Positions 26,728 to 36,030 of a DNA stretch of 64,000 nucleotides are shown here, in pieces (position 1 is the first letter of the stretch; each line of letters opens with the position of its first letter). The stretch is from Roseiarcus sp963767245 (GTDB taxonomy: Bacteria > Pseudomonadota > Alphaproteobacteria > Rhizobiales > Beijerinckiaceae), in assembly GCA_963767245.1 (NCBI GenBank), contig CAVYDG010000013.1, positions 515,436-579,435 on the forward strand. The letters run 5' to 3'. The position numbers were made by a program, and so were the translations under genes. The notes below the pieces were generated by a model. That model was given only the letters and a program-made list of their open reading frames with translations, was not told the origin of the DNA and did no database searches.

Positions 26728-27819
26728 ATGAGAACACTGGTTGGCATTTGCACGGGCGCGCTGATCGTCGCACTCGTAGGACCCGCCGCAGCAGATGGGG
26801 TCAGCGATGCGAAGGCGCTGATCGAGAAACATTCGAAGCTGCCGACCTTCGTGGCGCCGGGCCCCGCGTTCGACGCCAAGGCCTGCATGGCCGGCAAGAA
26901 GATCTTCGTCATTCCGCTTACCAACGAGAACCCGTTCACTGTCGCCATTTCGAAGGGCATGGAGCAGGCGGCGGGGCTAGTCGGCTTCCCGCTAAAATCC
27001 TGGGAGACCCAACTTTCGCCGGACCAGTGGACGCAGGGCATCAACAAGGCGGTTCAGGAAGGCTATAGCCTGATCGACCTCGAAGGCGGCCTGCCGCCGG
27101 AATTTATCCAGCCGCAGATCCAGGAGGCGCGCACCAAGGGCGTCAAGGTCACGACGACCCACGATTACGATCAGACCCAGAAACCTCCCGATTTCCTCGA
27201 CGGGTCCGGACGGACCGACTATGTGACGGTCGGCAAGATCATGGCCGCCTGGACGATCGCCAAGACCGGCGGCAAGGTCAACGCGCTGGTGATGGGTCCG
27301 GACGAGATCACTCCGACCACACCGCTCAAGACCGCGGTCCTCGACTATTTCAAGCAGAACTGCCCCGACTGCAAGACCAAGTACATCAACACGCCGGCCG
27401 CCGAGTGGACGACCAAGATTCAGCCTGCCGCACAGGATGCGCTGCTCGCCGACCCAACAATCAACTATGTGATCCCGATCTACAACTCGATGTCTCAGTT
27501 CATCGTGCCGGCGCTCCAGGCGGCGAACTCGAAGGCCAAGATCGTCTCCTACAACGGCACGCCTTTCGTCCTCGACATGATGCGCGACGGCGACGTCGTC
27601 GAAATGAACGTCGGCGAATCGCTCGGCTGGGTCGGGTTTGCCGGAATGGACGCCGACATGAGGATCCTGTGCGGCCTCGCGCCGGTCACCAATCTCAATA
27701 CGCCAGCCTATATCTTCACCAAGGATAATGTCGCGACCGCCGGCAAGCCCGCGACCTTCAATGACGGCTACGGCGATTCGCATGTCGCCGGATTCAAGAA
27801 GCTCTGGGGCCTTAAGTGA
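26728..27819 (+). CDS. ABC importer substrate-binding protein (sugar/nucleoside type, PBP1 fold)
   Basis: A 363-residue secreted protein. An N-terminal signal peptide (MRTLVGICTGALIVALVGPA) is followed by a mature domain with KIFVIPLTNENPFTVAISKG, the first strand and helix of the RbsB-like fold, and later TDYVTVGKIMAAWTIAKTGG and IVSYNGTPFVLDMMRDGD. The family usually binds sugars, but in catabolic operons members bind purines, urea derivatives or other small polar molecules. It is 18 bases downstream of the amidase gene and overlaps the ATPase gene by 4 bases. It probably captures the hydantoinase substrate. Confidence 0.88.
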   Translation: MRTLVGICTGALIVALVGPAAADGVSDAKALIEKHSKLPTFVAPGPAFDAKACMAGKKIFVIPLTNENPFTVAISKGMEQAAGLVGFPLKSWETQLSPDQWTQGINKAVQEGYSLIDLEGGLPPEFIQPQIQEARTKGVKVTTTHDYDQTQKPPDFLDGSGRTDYVTVGKIMAAWTIAKTGGKVNALVMGPDEITPTTPLKTAVLDYFKQNCPDCKTKYINTPAAEWTTKIQPAAQDALLADPTINYVIPIYNSMSQFIVPALQAANSKAKIVSYNGTPFVLDMMRDGDVVEMNVGESLGWVGFAGMDADMRILCGLAPVTNLNTPAYIFTKDNVATAGKPATFNDGYGDSHVAGFKKLWGLK

Positions 27820-29408
27820 CCTCAGCCGTTCCGGCCGCCTTTCGTGCGGCCGGGGCGTCGTCCTCCGACGCGCTGGTCGTCGAGAATCTCTCCAAGCGGT
27901 TCGGGGGCGAACTCGCACTCGACGCGGTCGATCTGACCGTCCGTCGCGGCGAAGTGCATGGGCTTCTTGGCGCCAACGGGTCGGGCAAGTCGACGCTGAT
28001 CAAGATTTTGGCAGGCTTCCATGCGCCGGAGCCCGGCGGCCGGGTCGGTCTGTTCGACGTTGACCTGCCGCTACCGGTTCACGCCAACGCGGCGCGGGCG
28101 CTGGGCATGGCGTTCGTCCATCAGAACCTGGCGTTGATTCCGTCGCTGTCGTTGACCGAGAACATGCGGTTGACGCACTTCGCGACGGCGCCCGACTGGC
28201 GCATATCCTGGCGGCGGGAACACGAAGCCGTCGCCGAGACTCTTTCCCGCTACGGATTGAGGCTCAACCCGCGCGTGGCCGTCTCGAGTCTGTCCTCCGC
28301 TGAACAGGCCCTGTTTGCGATCGTACGCGCGGTCGAGGATCTCGGCGGCGCGTCGGCGGGTAGCCGCGGGCGGCTTCTTGTGCTCGACGAGCCGACGCCG
28401 TTTCTGCCGCGCGTCGGCGTCGACCAATTGTTCGGTCTCATCCGGCAGGTCGTCGCGGAGGGCGCGAGCGTCATCTTCGTTAGCCACGACATTTCGGAGG
28501 TGATGGAGATCACCGATCGCGCCACGGTTTTGCGCGACGGCGTGCTGGTCGGCGTCCTCGAGACGCGGTCCGCCTCGCACGCCGACTTCGTCGAGCGCAT
28601 CGTCGGGCGGTCGGTGCAACTCTATCGCGGGCGAGGGATGAAAGCCGCAGAGCGCGCGCCGATCGCCAGAATCGTCGACCTGATGGCGGCTGGCCTTGGG
28701 CCGGTGACGCTGACTGTCGGCAAGGGCGAAATCGTCGGCTTGACCGGGCTGATCGGGTCCGGCTTCGACCGGGTGTGCGCCGCGGCATACGGCGCGGTTC
28801 CCGCGATGCGTGGCGTCCTCGAACTCGACCGCGGCCAGTCACTCCAATCGATTGCGCTCCCCTCGATCGAGCCGCCGCGCTCGATCGATGCGGGCGTCGT
28901 CTATCTCCCCGCCGATCGCCTGGGAGCTGCGGGTGTTGGCGGATTGTCGGTGGTCGAGAACGAGATGCTGCCGATGCTCGACCGCATGCGGGGACGCTTT
29001 GGCCTCGACCGGCGGCGGATGATGCGCGCCGCCGGGAAGCTCGGCGCGGAGTTCAACGTCAAGCCCAACGCGCCGTTCCTGCCGCTGATGGCGCTGTCGG
29101 GCGGAAATCAACAGAAGGCGCTGATGGCGAAGTGGCTGCAGACGAAACCGCAACTGATCCTGCTCGACGAGCCGACGCAGGGGGTCGACGTCGGCGCGCG
29201 GCAGCAGCTCCTTGCGGCTCTCGATGGCGCGAGCCTTGAGGGGGCGGGGATCCTCATGGCCTCGACCGACTGGGAGCAATTGGCGCAGATCTGCCACCGC
29301 GTCATCGTCTTCGCGCATGGGGTCATCGTGGCGGAACTGACCGGCGCCGACCTGAACGAGGAAGCGATCGCGGAATGCTGCTACCACTCGATGACCCACA
29401 TCGCGTGA
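27816..29408 (+). CDS. ABC importer ATP-binding protein with two nucleotide-binding domains
   Basis: A 530-residue ATPase of the RbsA/MglA type. The first domain has a good Walker A (GLLGANGSGKSTLIK), a weak signature (VSSLSSAEQALFAIV) and Walker B (RLLVLDEPTPFL). The second domain has a degenerate Walker A (TGLIGSGFDRV) but a good signature (ALSGGNQQKALMAKWL) and Walker B (QLILLDEPTQGVDVG). Such asymmetry between the two sites is common in this family. A GTG start at 27,816 overlaps the stop of the binding-protein gene (GTGA). Cytoplasmic, bound to the permease encoded 34 bases downstream. Confidence 0.9.
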   Translation: MTSAVPAAFRAAGASSSDALVVENLSKRFGGELALDAVDLTVRRGEVHGLLGANGSGKSTLIKILAGFHAPEPGGRVGLFDVDLPLPVHANAARALGMAFVHQNLALIPSLSLTENMRLTHFATAPDWRISWRREHEAVAETLSRYGLRLNPRVAVSSLSSAEQALFAIVRAVEDLGGASAGSRGRLLVLDEPTPFLPRVGVDQLFGLIRQVVAEGASVIFVSHDISEVMEITDRATVLRDGVLVGVLETRSASHADFVERIVGRSVQLYRGRGMKAAERAPIARIVDLMAAGLGPVTLTVGKGEIVGLTGLIGSGFDRVCAAAYGAVPAMRGVLELDRGQSLQSIALPSIEPPRSIDAGVVYLPADRLGAAGVGGLSVVENEMLPMLDRMRGRFGLDRRRMMRAAGKLGAEFNVKPNAPFLPLMALSGGNQQKALMAKWLQTKPQLILLDEPTQGVDVGARQQLLAALDGASLEGAGILMASTDWEQLAQICHRVIVFAHGVIVAELTGADLNEEAIAECCYHSMTHIA

Positions 29409-29442
29409 CCGGCTGGTCTGCAGTCGGCGCGCCGCGTCCGAC

Positions 29443-30531
29443 ATGTTTTGGCGCGGCCCCGTGAGCGGGGCCGACCGCGACGCCGACCTGCGCGCCTATG
29501 AAGCGCGCATCGCCTCGCTCGAGGCCAAGCTCAAGGCGATTGAGGAGCAGTTCGGCCGCGAGGGCGGCGCCGGGGCCCGCTTCGATCTGAAGTCGATCGC
29601 GGAGAAATTCGGCCTCCTGGGCGTCTGGGCGGTGCTGATCCTCGGCTTCGGCCTTCTGACGCCTACCATGTTCTCCTGGCAGCCCTACGCCTCGATGCTT
29701 GGCTTCAATTCGATCATCGTCGTGCTGACCCTTGGGCTCATCCTGCCCTTGAGCGCAGGGGATTTCGATCTGTCGGGGGCGAGCGTCCTGACGCTTGCCG
29801 CAATGATCGTCGCGATCCTCAACGTCAAGTCGGGCGTGCCGATCCCTGTCGCGGTCGCGATTGCCCTCCTGGTCGGCGCGCTGGTCGGCGCGATCAATGC
29901 GTTTTTCATTCTCTATTTCCGCATTCACTCGCTGATTGTGACGTTAGGCGTCGGCTATTTCATCAATGGCGTCATCCTCTGGATCTCGAACTCGGCCGTC
30001 GTCTTCGGCCAGTCGCTGTCCTCGTTGGTCGCCGTTGTGTTCGGCGCCCGGCTCTTCGGGATCGCGCTTCTCTTCTGGTATGCGCTGATCCTGACGATCG
30101 TACTTTGGTATCTTTTCGAATACACCGCCGCGGGACGCAGGCTGCTGTTTGTCGGCAGGGGACGCGAGGTCGCGCGGCTCTCGGGCGTGAAAGTCGAGCG
30201 CGTGCGCGGGGGGGCGCTTATCGCCTCCGGCGTGATCGCGGCGCTGGCCGGCGTGCTTTACACCGGAATGCGCGGGTCCGCCGACCCGAGTTCGGGCCTC
30301 GCCTTCCTGCTGCCGGCTTTCGCCGCGGCCTTCCTCGGCTCGACCGTCATCTACCCCGGCCGTTTCAATCCGTGGGGCGCCTTCGTCGCCGTCTTCTTCC
30401 TGTCGACCGGCATTCTCGGGCTCAATTTTCTCGGGGCCGACAGCTACGTGCAGAACCTCTTCTACGGCGGCGGGTTGGTCGTCGCCGTCGCAATCTCGCA
30501 ACTCGTACGCAAGCGCCAGGCCATGGACTGA
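29443..30531 (+). CDS. ABC importer permease with N-terminal helical extension
   Basis: A 362-residue membrane protein of the RbsC/branched-chain permease family with eight or more hydrophobic segments between residues ~55 and 355. Examples are WAVLILGFGLLTPTMF, FNSIIVVLTLGLILPLSAGD and IYPGRFNPWGAFVAVFFLST. The cytoplasmic loop motif GVKVERVRGGALIASG, the ATPase-contacting region, is clear. Residues 11-40 form an extra charged helix (DLRAYEARIASLEAKLKAIE) that resembles the N-terminal extension of the HyuA enzyme from the same operon, suggesting a docking or coiled-coil contact. The start ATG at 29,443 is chosen because the extension is in frame and shared. Confidence 0.88.
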   Translation: MFWRGPVSGADRDADLRAYEARIASLEAKLKAIEEQFGREGGAGARFDLKSIAEKFGLLGVWAVLILGFGLLTPTMFSWQPYASMLGFNSIIVVLTLGLILPLSAGDFDLSGASVLTLAAMIVAILNVKSGVPIPVAVAIALLVGALVGAINAFFILYFRIHSLIVTLGVGYFINGVILWISNSAVVFGQSLSSLVAVVFGARLFGIALLFWYALILTIVLWYLFEYTAAGRRLLFVGRGREVARLSGVKVERVRGGALIASGVIAALAGVLYTGMRGSADPSSGLAFLLPAFAAAFLGSTVIYPGRFNPWGAFVAVFFLSTGILGLNFLGADSYVQNLFYGGGLVVAVAISQLVRKRQAMD

Positions 30532-30577
30532 TCGAGTCCATATGGCTGGAGGGGTTTTTCAGGAGGATGAGGATACA

Positions 30578-31456
30578 ATGAGCAAGCCAGATCTCGGCGC
30601 CGCGCTGCGCGCAGGTCAGTTCGTCGTCGCGCCGGGCATTCATGACATGATCGCTGCAGTCCTCAGCAATGAGGTAGGCTTCGATTTCGTCTACGCTTCC
30701 GGCTTTTGGCTGACGGCGTCGGCCTATGGCCTCCCGGATGCGGGGATCGCGACCTATACGCAAATGCTCGACCGAGTCTCGACGCTTGCCCGAACCGCCA
30801 AGGCCGGTGTGATCGCGGACGCCGACACGGGTTACGGCGGGCTGCTCAATGTTCATCACACCGTGCTCGGCTATGAAGCGGCCGGCGTAGTCGCGATCCA
30901 GATCGAGGACCAGGAATTTCCCAAGAAGTGCGGTCATACGCCCAACAAGCGGGTGGTGCCAGTTGAGGACATGGTCGAAAAAGTCAAGGTCGCCTGCGCC
31001 GCGCGGCGCAATCCCGAAGGTATGCTCGTCATTGCTCGGACCGACGCCCGACAGACCGACGGCTTCGAGGGCGCGGTGCGCCGGGGGCTCGCCTACGGCG
31101 AGGCGGGCGCCGACATCGTCTTTCTCGAAGCATTGGAGAGCGAGGCGGAGATGCGCGAGGCCTGCTCGCGCATCCGCAAGCCGATGATGGCGAATATGGC
31201 GGACGGCGGCAAGACGCCAATTCGCTCAGGGACTGAACTGGCGGAGATCGGCTACGCACTGGCTATCTTCCCCTCGATCACCGGCCTCGCCTCTGCCGCC
31301 GCTGCGGAAAAGGCTCTGCACATCCTCAAGGCTCAGGGCACCAGCCAGTCGCCGGAATTGCCGCTGTACAACTTCAAGAAATTCAATTCCTTGATCGGTT
31401 TCGAGGAGGTCTGGGAATTCGAACGCCGTTGGGCCCGCCCCGGAAAACAAGGTTGA
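30578..31456 (+). CDS. Isocitrate lyase/PEP mutase superfamily enzyme
   Basis: A 292-residue (beta/alpha)8-barrel enzyme that cleaves or rearranges 2-hydroxy- or phosphono-acids at a carbon-carbon or carbon-phosphorus bond. Family marks are FDFVYASGFWLTASAYGLPD, GVIADADTGYGG with the Mg-binding Asp residues, IQIEDQEFPKKCGHTPNKRV with the catalytic Cys in the KKCGH loop, and LVIARTDARQTDGF. The CGH loop favours a lyase (methylisocitrate, dimethylmalate or oxaloacetate type) rather than a mutase. An AGGAGG ribosome site lies 11 bases before the ATG. It ends the hydantoinase operon and faces the LeuCD pair, so a hydration-then-cleavage sequence is plausible. Confidence 0.85.
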   Translation: MSKPDLGAALRAGQFVVAPGIHDMIAAVLSNEVGFDFVYASGFWLTASAYGLPDAGIATYTQMLDRVSTLARTAKAGVIADADTGYGGLLNVHHTVLGYEAAGVVAIQIEDQEFPKKCGHTPNKRVVPVEDMVEKVKVACAARRNPEGMLVIARTDARQTDGFEGAVRRGLAYGEAGADIVFLEALESEAEMREACSRIRKPMMANMADGGKTPIRSGTELAEIGYALAIFPSITGLASAAAAEKALHILKAQGTSQSPELPLYNFKKFNSLIGFEEVWEFERRWARPGKQG

Positions 31457-31574
31457 GACTTGGAACGTCGGGGGCGATCTCCCCGTTTGCCGCGTCGCGC
31501 GGCCGAAGCTGGCAGCGTTCGTGCGCCCTACGGCTGGGCAGTGCCTTTCCGTCCGCAAGAATCCTTAAGTCAAT

Positions 31575-32186
31575 TCACGCTTGCGGCGTCGCCCAGGGGC
31601 GCATCGAAGCGTCTTTCGCGCGAAAACGGTCAATGCGCGCTTGCTCTGCAAGCGTGAGGTCGACATCGTCAAAACCGTTGAGAAGCTGGGTTTTCCAGAT
31701 TGGGTCGATCGCGAAGGACACGACAAGATTTCCAGCGATAATCGTCTGGTTGGGAAGGTCGATATGAGCGCGCCCCTCTCCGCGGAGGTGGTGCGACCCC
31801 AAAAGGGCCTCGACGTCCGCTTCTGAGACCAACGCCGGCAGAAGGCCGTTCTTCACCGCGTTTGAGGCGAAAATGTCGCCGAAGCTCGGCGCCGCGACGC
31901 ATCGGATACCGAAATCCGCCAGCGCATAGACGGCTCCTTCGCGCGACGAGCCACAGCCAAAATTGCGCCGCGCGATCACCAGCGCAGCTCCGCCGCGGCT
32001 TAGGTGGTCCAACGGGTGGCCGCGGGACGCCCCGCTTGCGTCCCACCGGAGGTCGTGGAGCAGGAATTGCCCGTGGTCGACCGAGCGCGGATGCTTGAGG
32101 AAGCGCGCGGGGATCAACTGATCGGTATCGACATTGGCGTGCGGCAGCCCGATCGCCTTGGTCTCCAGCGTCAAGAAACGTTCCAC
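31575..32186 (-). CDS. leuD: 3-isopropylmalate dehydratase small subunit-like protein
   Basis: A 203-residue aconitase-family swivel domain. Signatures are the N-terminal PHANVDTDQLIPARFLKHP, ARRNFGCGSSREGAVYALAD with the substrate-binding SSR, and FGDIFASNAVKNGLLPALV. It lies 10 bases downstream of the large-subunit gene, the normal order. The length is typical of LeuD. The genomic setting, next to a PEP-mutase/isocitrate-lyase-family gene and away from other leucine genes, suggests a catabolic hydro-lyase of a related acid, for example citraconate or dimethylmaleate, rather than leucine synthesis. The family assignment is firm, the substrate open. Confidence 0.85.
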   Translation of the reverse strand: MERFLTLETKAIGLPHANVDTDQLIPARFLKHPRSVDHGQFLLHDLRWDASGASRGHPLDHLSRGGAALVIARRNFGCGSSREGAVYALADFGIRCVAAPSFGDIFASNAVKNGLLPALVSEADVEALLGSHHLRGEGRAHIDLPNQTIIAGNLVVSFAIDPIWKTQLLNGFDDVDLTLAEQARIDRFRAKDASMRPWATPQA

Positions 32187-32196
32187 AAGAACCTCC

Positions 32197-33603
32197 TTAG
32201 AGCCGGCCGGCGAGGAGGTCGCGCGCGTCGGTCAATCTGCCCGTCACAGCGGCGGCGGCGGCCATCGCCGGCGACATCAGGTGGGTGCGCGAGCCCGGCC
32301 CTTGTCGGCCCTTGAAGTTCCGATTGGTCGTCGAGGCACAGCGCTCTCCCGCAGGCACGAAATCACCATTCATCGCCACGCACATCGAGCACCCGGAATT
32401 GACCCATTCCAAACCCGCGGTCTGAAAGATCAGCGCAAGCCCTTCCTCTTCCGCCTGCCGCTTCACCGCCTGCGATCCAGGCGATACCAGCCCCGGCACG
32501 ACCGACTTGCGTCCCTTGAGAACCGCAGCGGCCGCTCTCAGGTCTTCGATGCGTGCGTTGGTGCACGAGCCGATGAATACGCGGTCGATCCGAATAGCGG
32601 CCAGCGGTGTACCGGGTTTGAGACCCATATAGGCGAGGGAGTCGCGGATCGTTTCCGCGAGACCCTCATCCGATATGCCGGCCGGGTCAGGAATGACTGC
32701 GTCAATCGGCGCAGCCTGCTCGGGACTGACTCCCCAGGTGACGGTCGGCGCAACGAACTTTGCGTCAAACGACAGTTCGACGTCGAACTGCGCATCGTCG
32801 TCACTGCGAAGTGCTCGCCAGTCCTCGACTGCGCGATCGAACGCGTCGTCCTTGGGCGCGAATGCGCGCCCCTGTAGAAAGACGAAGGTCGTTTCGTCCG
32901 GCGCGATTGTCCCAAGCCGTGCCCCTGCCTCAATCGCGAGATTGCACAGCGTCATGCGACCCTCCATGGACAAAACGCGAACTGCCTCACCCGCGAATTC
33001 TATCGCGTGCCCTTGTGCGCCGTCGGCGCCGATACGCGCGATAATATGCAACCCCAGATCCTTGGCCGACAGGATGGCGCCCAGGGCGCCATCAATCATG
33101 ATGCGCATCCGTTTGGGCCGTTTCTGCCAGAGCGTCTGAGTCATCAAGACATGCGCCGCTTCTGACGCCCCGACGCCGAAGGCGTAGGCCCCGAATGCGC
33201 CGTGAGTCGACGTATGGCTATCCCCACAAACGATCGTCAGGCCCGGCAGCGTTAATCCCTGTTCCGGCGCAACGACGTGAACAATGCCTTGACGCGGATC
33301 GTCCAGTCCAATCAACCTGATCCCGGCCCGCGCCGTATTGCCTTCGAGTTGGAGAAGCATTTGCGTGAACTCGCCGCCGCCGAGGCGAGGCTCGCGTGTT
33401 GGGACATAGTGGTCGGCGATCCCGAACGTGAGTTCGGGATGCGCAACACTGCCGGCGCGAGCGGCGAGGTGATCGAACGCGAGGAACGATGCATCATGCA
33501 CGAGATGGCGGTCGATCCAAAGCAGGCTGGTCCCATCCTCGCGCGTCGTGATCGCATGGGCGTCCCAAAGCTTGTCGATCAGGGTCCGGCTTATTGTCGA
33601 CAT
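32197..33603 (-). CDS. leuC: 3-isopropylmalate dehydratase large subunit-like protein
   Basis: A 468-residue iron-sulfur hydro-lyase subunit. It contains TLIDKLWDAHAI at the start, IVCGDSHTSTHGAFGAYAFG, VFIGSCTNARIEDLRAAAAV and GLEWVNSGCSMCVAMNGD, whose cysteines (SCTN and CSMC) hold the 4Fe-4S cluster. A longer frame begins at 33,654, but the ATG at 33,603 matches the usual LeuC N-terminus (MSTISRTL). No isopropylmalate dehydrogenase or synthase is nearby. With LeuD it forms a heterodimer that moves a hydroxyl group between neighbouring carbons of a dicarboxylic acid. Confidence 0.88.
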   Translation of the reverse strand: MSTISRTLIDKLWDAHAITTREDGTSLLWIDRHLVHDASFLAFDHLAARAGSVAHPELTFGIADHYVPTREPRLGGGEFTQMLLQLEGNTARAGIRLIGLDDPRQGIVHVVAPEQGLTLPGLTIVCGDSHTSTHGAFGAYAFGVGASEAAHVLMTQTLWQKRPKRMRIMIDGALGAILSAKDLGLHIIARIGADGAQGHAIEFAGEAVRVLSMEGRMTLCNLAIEAGARLGTIAPDETTFVFLQGRAFAPKDDAFDRAVEDWRALRSDDDAQFDVELSFDAKFVAPTVTWGVSPEQAAPIDAVIPDPAGISDEGLAETIRDSLAYMGLKPGTPLAAIRIDRVFIGSCTNARIEDLRAAAAVLKGRKSVVPGLVSPGSQAVKRQAEEEGLALIFQTAGLEWVNSGCSMCVAMNGDFVPAGERCASTTNRNFKGRQGPGSRTHLMSPAMAAAAAVTGRLTDARDLLAGRL

Positions 33604-33733
33604 TGTTGCTCTCGACCCCGCATCTCCGCGCTTGACGCGCCGATCACGTAACATAGGCTGGACATTGAAATGCTATCAGAGAGGCTGGAAGTCGTCGAGA
33701 ATGGCGGACGAACTCAACACATCGTCGAAGCCC

Positions 33734-34696
33734 CTATCGATTGCCGAGTAGACTTTGCGGGCAACGGTCGGCGGCGCCGAACAAGGTCGGCGTCAGCAAC
33801 GTCCGGCCGTCGCGGTCCTGGACCTCGCTGGCCTGAGTGACTGCCGGTCGCGACCTCCCGCCCAACACCAGAAGCCGTCGGATATAACGATTGCCCTGCT
33901 TAGTGATCGAACCGAGTTTCTCCTTGCCGCCGGTCGAGTTCTGCTTGGGCGTCACGCCAAGCCAGGCGGCGAAATCGCGGCCGGATTTGAAGACGTGCGG
34001 ATCTGGGGCGCTGGCCAGAATCGCCGAAGCGGCGAGCGCGCCGACGCCGGGGACGCTCGCTGCCAGCCGGCTGACCGGATCGCGTCGATGGTCGGCGGCG
34101 ATTGCGCGCTCGAGCTCGTCGATCGCCGCGTCGAGTGACCGCAATTGCGCAAGCAGAACCCCGAGCGTCGCCTGGACCATCGCCGGAAGGTCGGCGGCGG
34201 CCGCTCTCTCGATGAGTTCCTCGACGTGGCCGATCCCTTTGGCGGCGATGACACCGAATTCCGCGAGATGACCGCGTAAGGCGTTCACGCTCATCGTGCG
34301 CTGCTTGATCAGCAGCTCGCGGGTCTTGTGCGCCATCAGTGTGGCCTGTTGGTCCTCGCTCTTGACGGCGACGAAACGCATGTTCGGCCGAGACATCGCC
34401 TCGCAGATCGCCGCCGCATCCGCCGCGTCATTCTTGCCGCGTTTGACATAGGCTTTCACGTAAATCGGCGGCGTGAGTTTCACCTCGTGGCCCATCGCGC
34501 GAAACTGCCGCGCCCATTAATGCGCCGAGCCGCAAGCCTCCATGCCGATCGCGCACGGCTCGACGGCGGCGAGGTATTTGACGATCCCGGAACGGCTCAG
34601 TTTGCGTTTCGTGGCGGAACAATCTTCGCTCTCCAGCGCGTGGACTGGAAAGGAATTCTTGGCGATGTCGACGCCAGTTCGGATATATTTCCGCAT
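33734..34696 (-). pseudogene. IS110-family transposase with internal stop
   Basis: From ATG 34,696 the minus strand reads MRKYIRTGVDIAKNSFPVHA, with the first catalytic Asp in the GVDIAKNSF RuvC-like motif, to CAIGMEACGSAH. There a TAA at about 34,518 stands where the family has a Tyr codon (SAHYWAR). The frame then continues WARQFRAMGHEVKLTPPIYV, KRGKNDAADAAAICEAMSRP, and the transposase_20 region with VPGVGALAASAILA, FAAWLGVTPKQNSTGGKEKL and ITKQGNRYIRRLLVLG. The last ~40 residues do not match the family and look shifted. A nonsense codon plus a corrupted C-terminus make it inactive. Confidence 0.82.
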
Positions 34697-35003
34697 GGAC
34701 CGCCTGCCTCTTGGTGGCGCTCCAGCGACCACCTTTCGGCACTTAGATGCCCGCACGGTGGGGCCGTCCACATCATCAAGGGGGAGGCTCTTCCTGATTT
34801 TCGACGCCTTGGGATGCCTGTGTTCTCTGCGCGCTCGGTTGGCGCTTGATGGGGTAAGCTGGGTGCAGGGCGGCTAGGTTGAAAACGCAGTCGGGCTTTG
34901 GTTAACCCTTGCAACAAAATCCGCGCCGTCGTCTGCTCCCTCCCTCGGGCGTCGCTCCTTGCGGGAGCTCGATACGGTCTCCTGTCTCAGTTGATGGCCA
35001 TGC

Positions 35004-35664
35004 TTACGCCGCGAGGAACTCGGTTCCATCCCGCAGCATGGCGTGCATGATGATCGCGAGGCGGCGGGCGAGAGCGATGCGCGCCTTGCGCATGCTTGAT
35101 CGCCTGGCGATCCCGAATGCCCAGTCCTTGAGCTTGAGCTGGCCCTTGTAGCGGGTCAGCATGACGTTTGCCGCCTCGTACAGTAGGGTCCGCACCCGGC
35201 GGTCGCCGCATTTCGAGATGCCGCCGACGTAGTCGACTTCTCCTGACTGATAGCGTTTTGGAACCAGGCCCAGATAGGCGCCGACATCTCGCGATCGTCG
35301 TATGCGAGACGGGTCATCGATCGCGGCCATAAAGGCGATTGCCGTCAGTTGACCGACGCCTGGGATCGTCATGAGCCGGCGACAGGCTTCGGAAGCTTTC
35401 GTCATCCGCCTGATGTCCGCGTCGATCGCGGCGACCGCTGTCATAACCGCGGTGCGCGCGGAGATAAGGCCCCGCATGGCGGCGGAAAGACCGGCCACCC
35501 CCTCGCTGGACGATGCGACGACAGCTCGGCGCCTTCGCCAACTCGTTCGCGATCGCCTCCGCCGTCGACGCCGACTTGCCCTCGTGAATGACCGCGCCTT
35601 CACGGTCGACAACGCAGATGTGGGTCTCGTTCATCGAGATATCGAGGCCAGCGAAATAATCCAT
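35004..35664 (-). pseudogene. Second IS110-family transposase, internally deleted
   Basis: The N-terminal part MDYFAGLDISMNETHICVVD, with the first catalytic Asp, runs for about 50 residues and then, after a frame change near 35,500, jumps to VAGLSAAMRGLISARTAVM. The C-terminal half then follows normally: LMTIPGVGQLTAIAFMAAID, VGAYLGLVPKRYQSGEVDYV, ISKCGDRRVRTLLYEAANVM and an end at 35,004. Roughly 100 residues of the middle, including the DEDD catalytic centre, are missing. It is distinct in sequence from the neighbouring IS110 copy. The outer ends were not identified. Confidence 0.8.
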
Positions 35665-36030
35665 GTCGGGTCTCCTCTTCCAATGACGGGCCGATCGTAG
35701 CGGCCTTCGTGGAAGAGCTCCCGCCCATTACCCGATGTTGAAAAACTCGATTTTTCGCGTCGATCACAATTTAGAAGGCCGCTGGCAGCCTCGATGAAAA
35801 ATTCCTTAGGGGTTCGGCGGACGGACACGTTTTGGCGCCAGTGACCTTCCATATGCCCTAGCGTAAGGACTATTGGCCGAGATGATGCGGCGCGCGCGAA
35901 AACGCAATTTCCGCAGTTGCTCAATTTCCGAGTTCTTCAACACTATCTGCGCCCAGCAGACGGCGGAGGTCGACGTGCAGCGGACATCGCGGATCGCGAC
36001 CGTGGACGGGGGCGCGGCTTCGCGGCCATA
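35665..36030. other. Region without a recognisable gene
   Basis: No convincing reading frame was seen on either strand between the second IS110 copy and the serine hydrolase. It is somewhat less GC-rich around 35,730-35,810 (the aaaaactcgatttttcgcg stretch), which may mark an element end, but no paired repeat could be shown. Confidence 0.4.

Noticed and set aside
26029..33603. Firm assignment as creatinine or nicotinate degradation
   Set aside because: No creatinine deaminase and no nicotinate hydroxylase or reductase genes are present; family resemblance alone does not fix the substrate.
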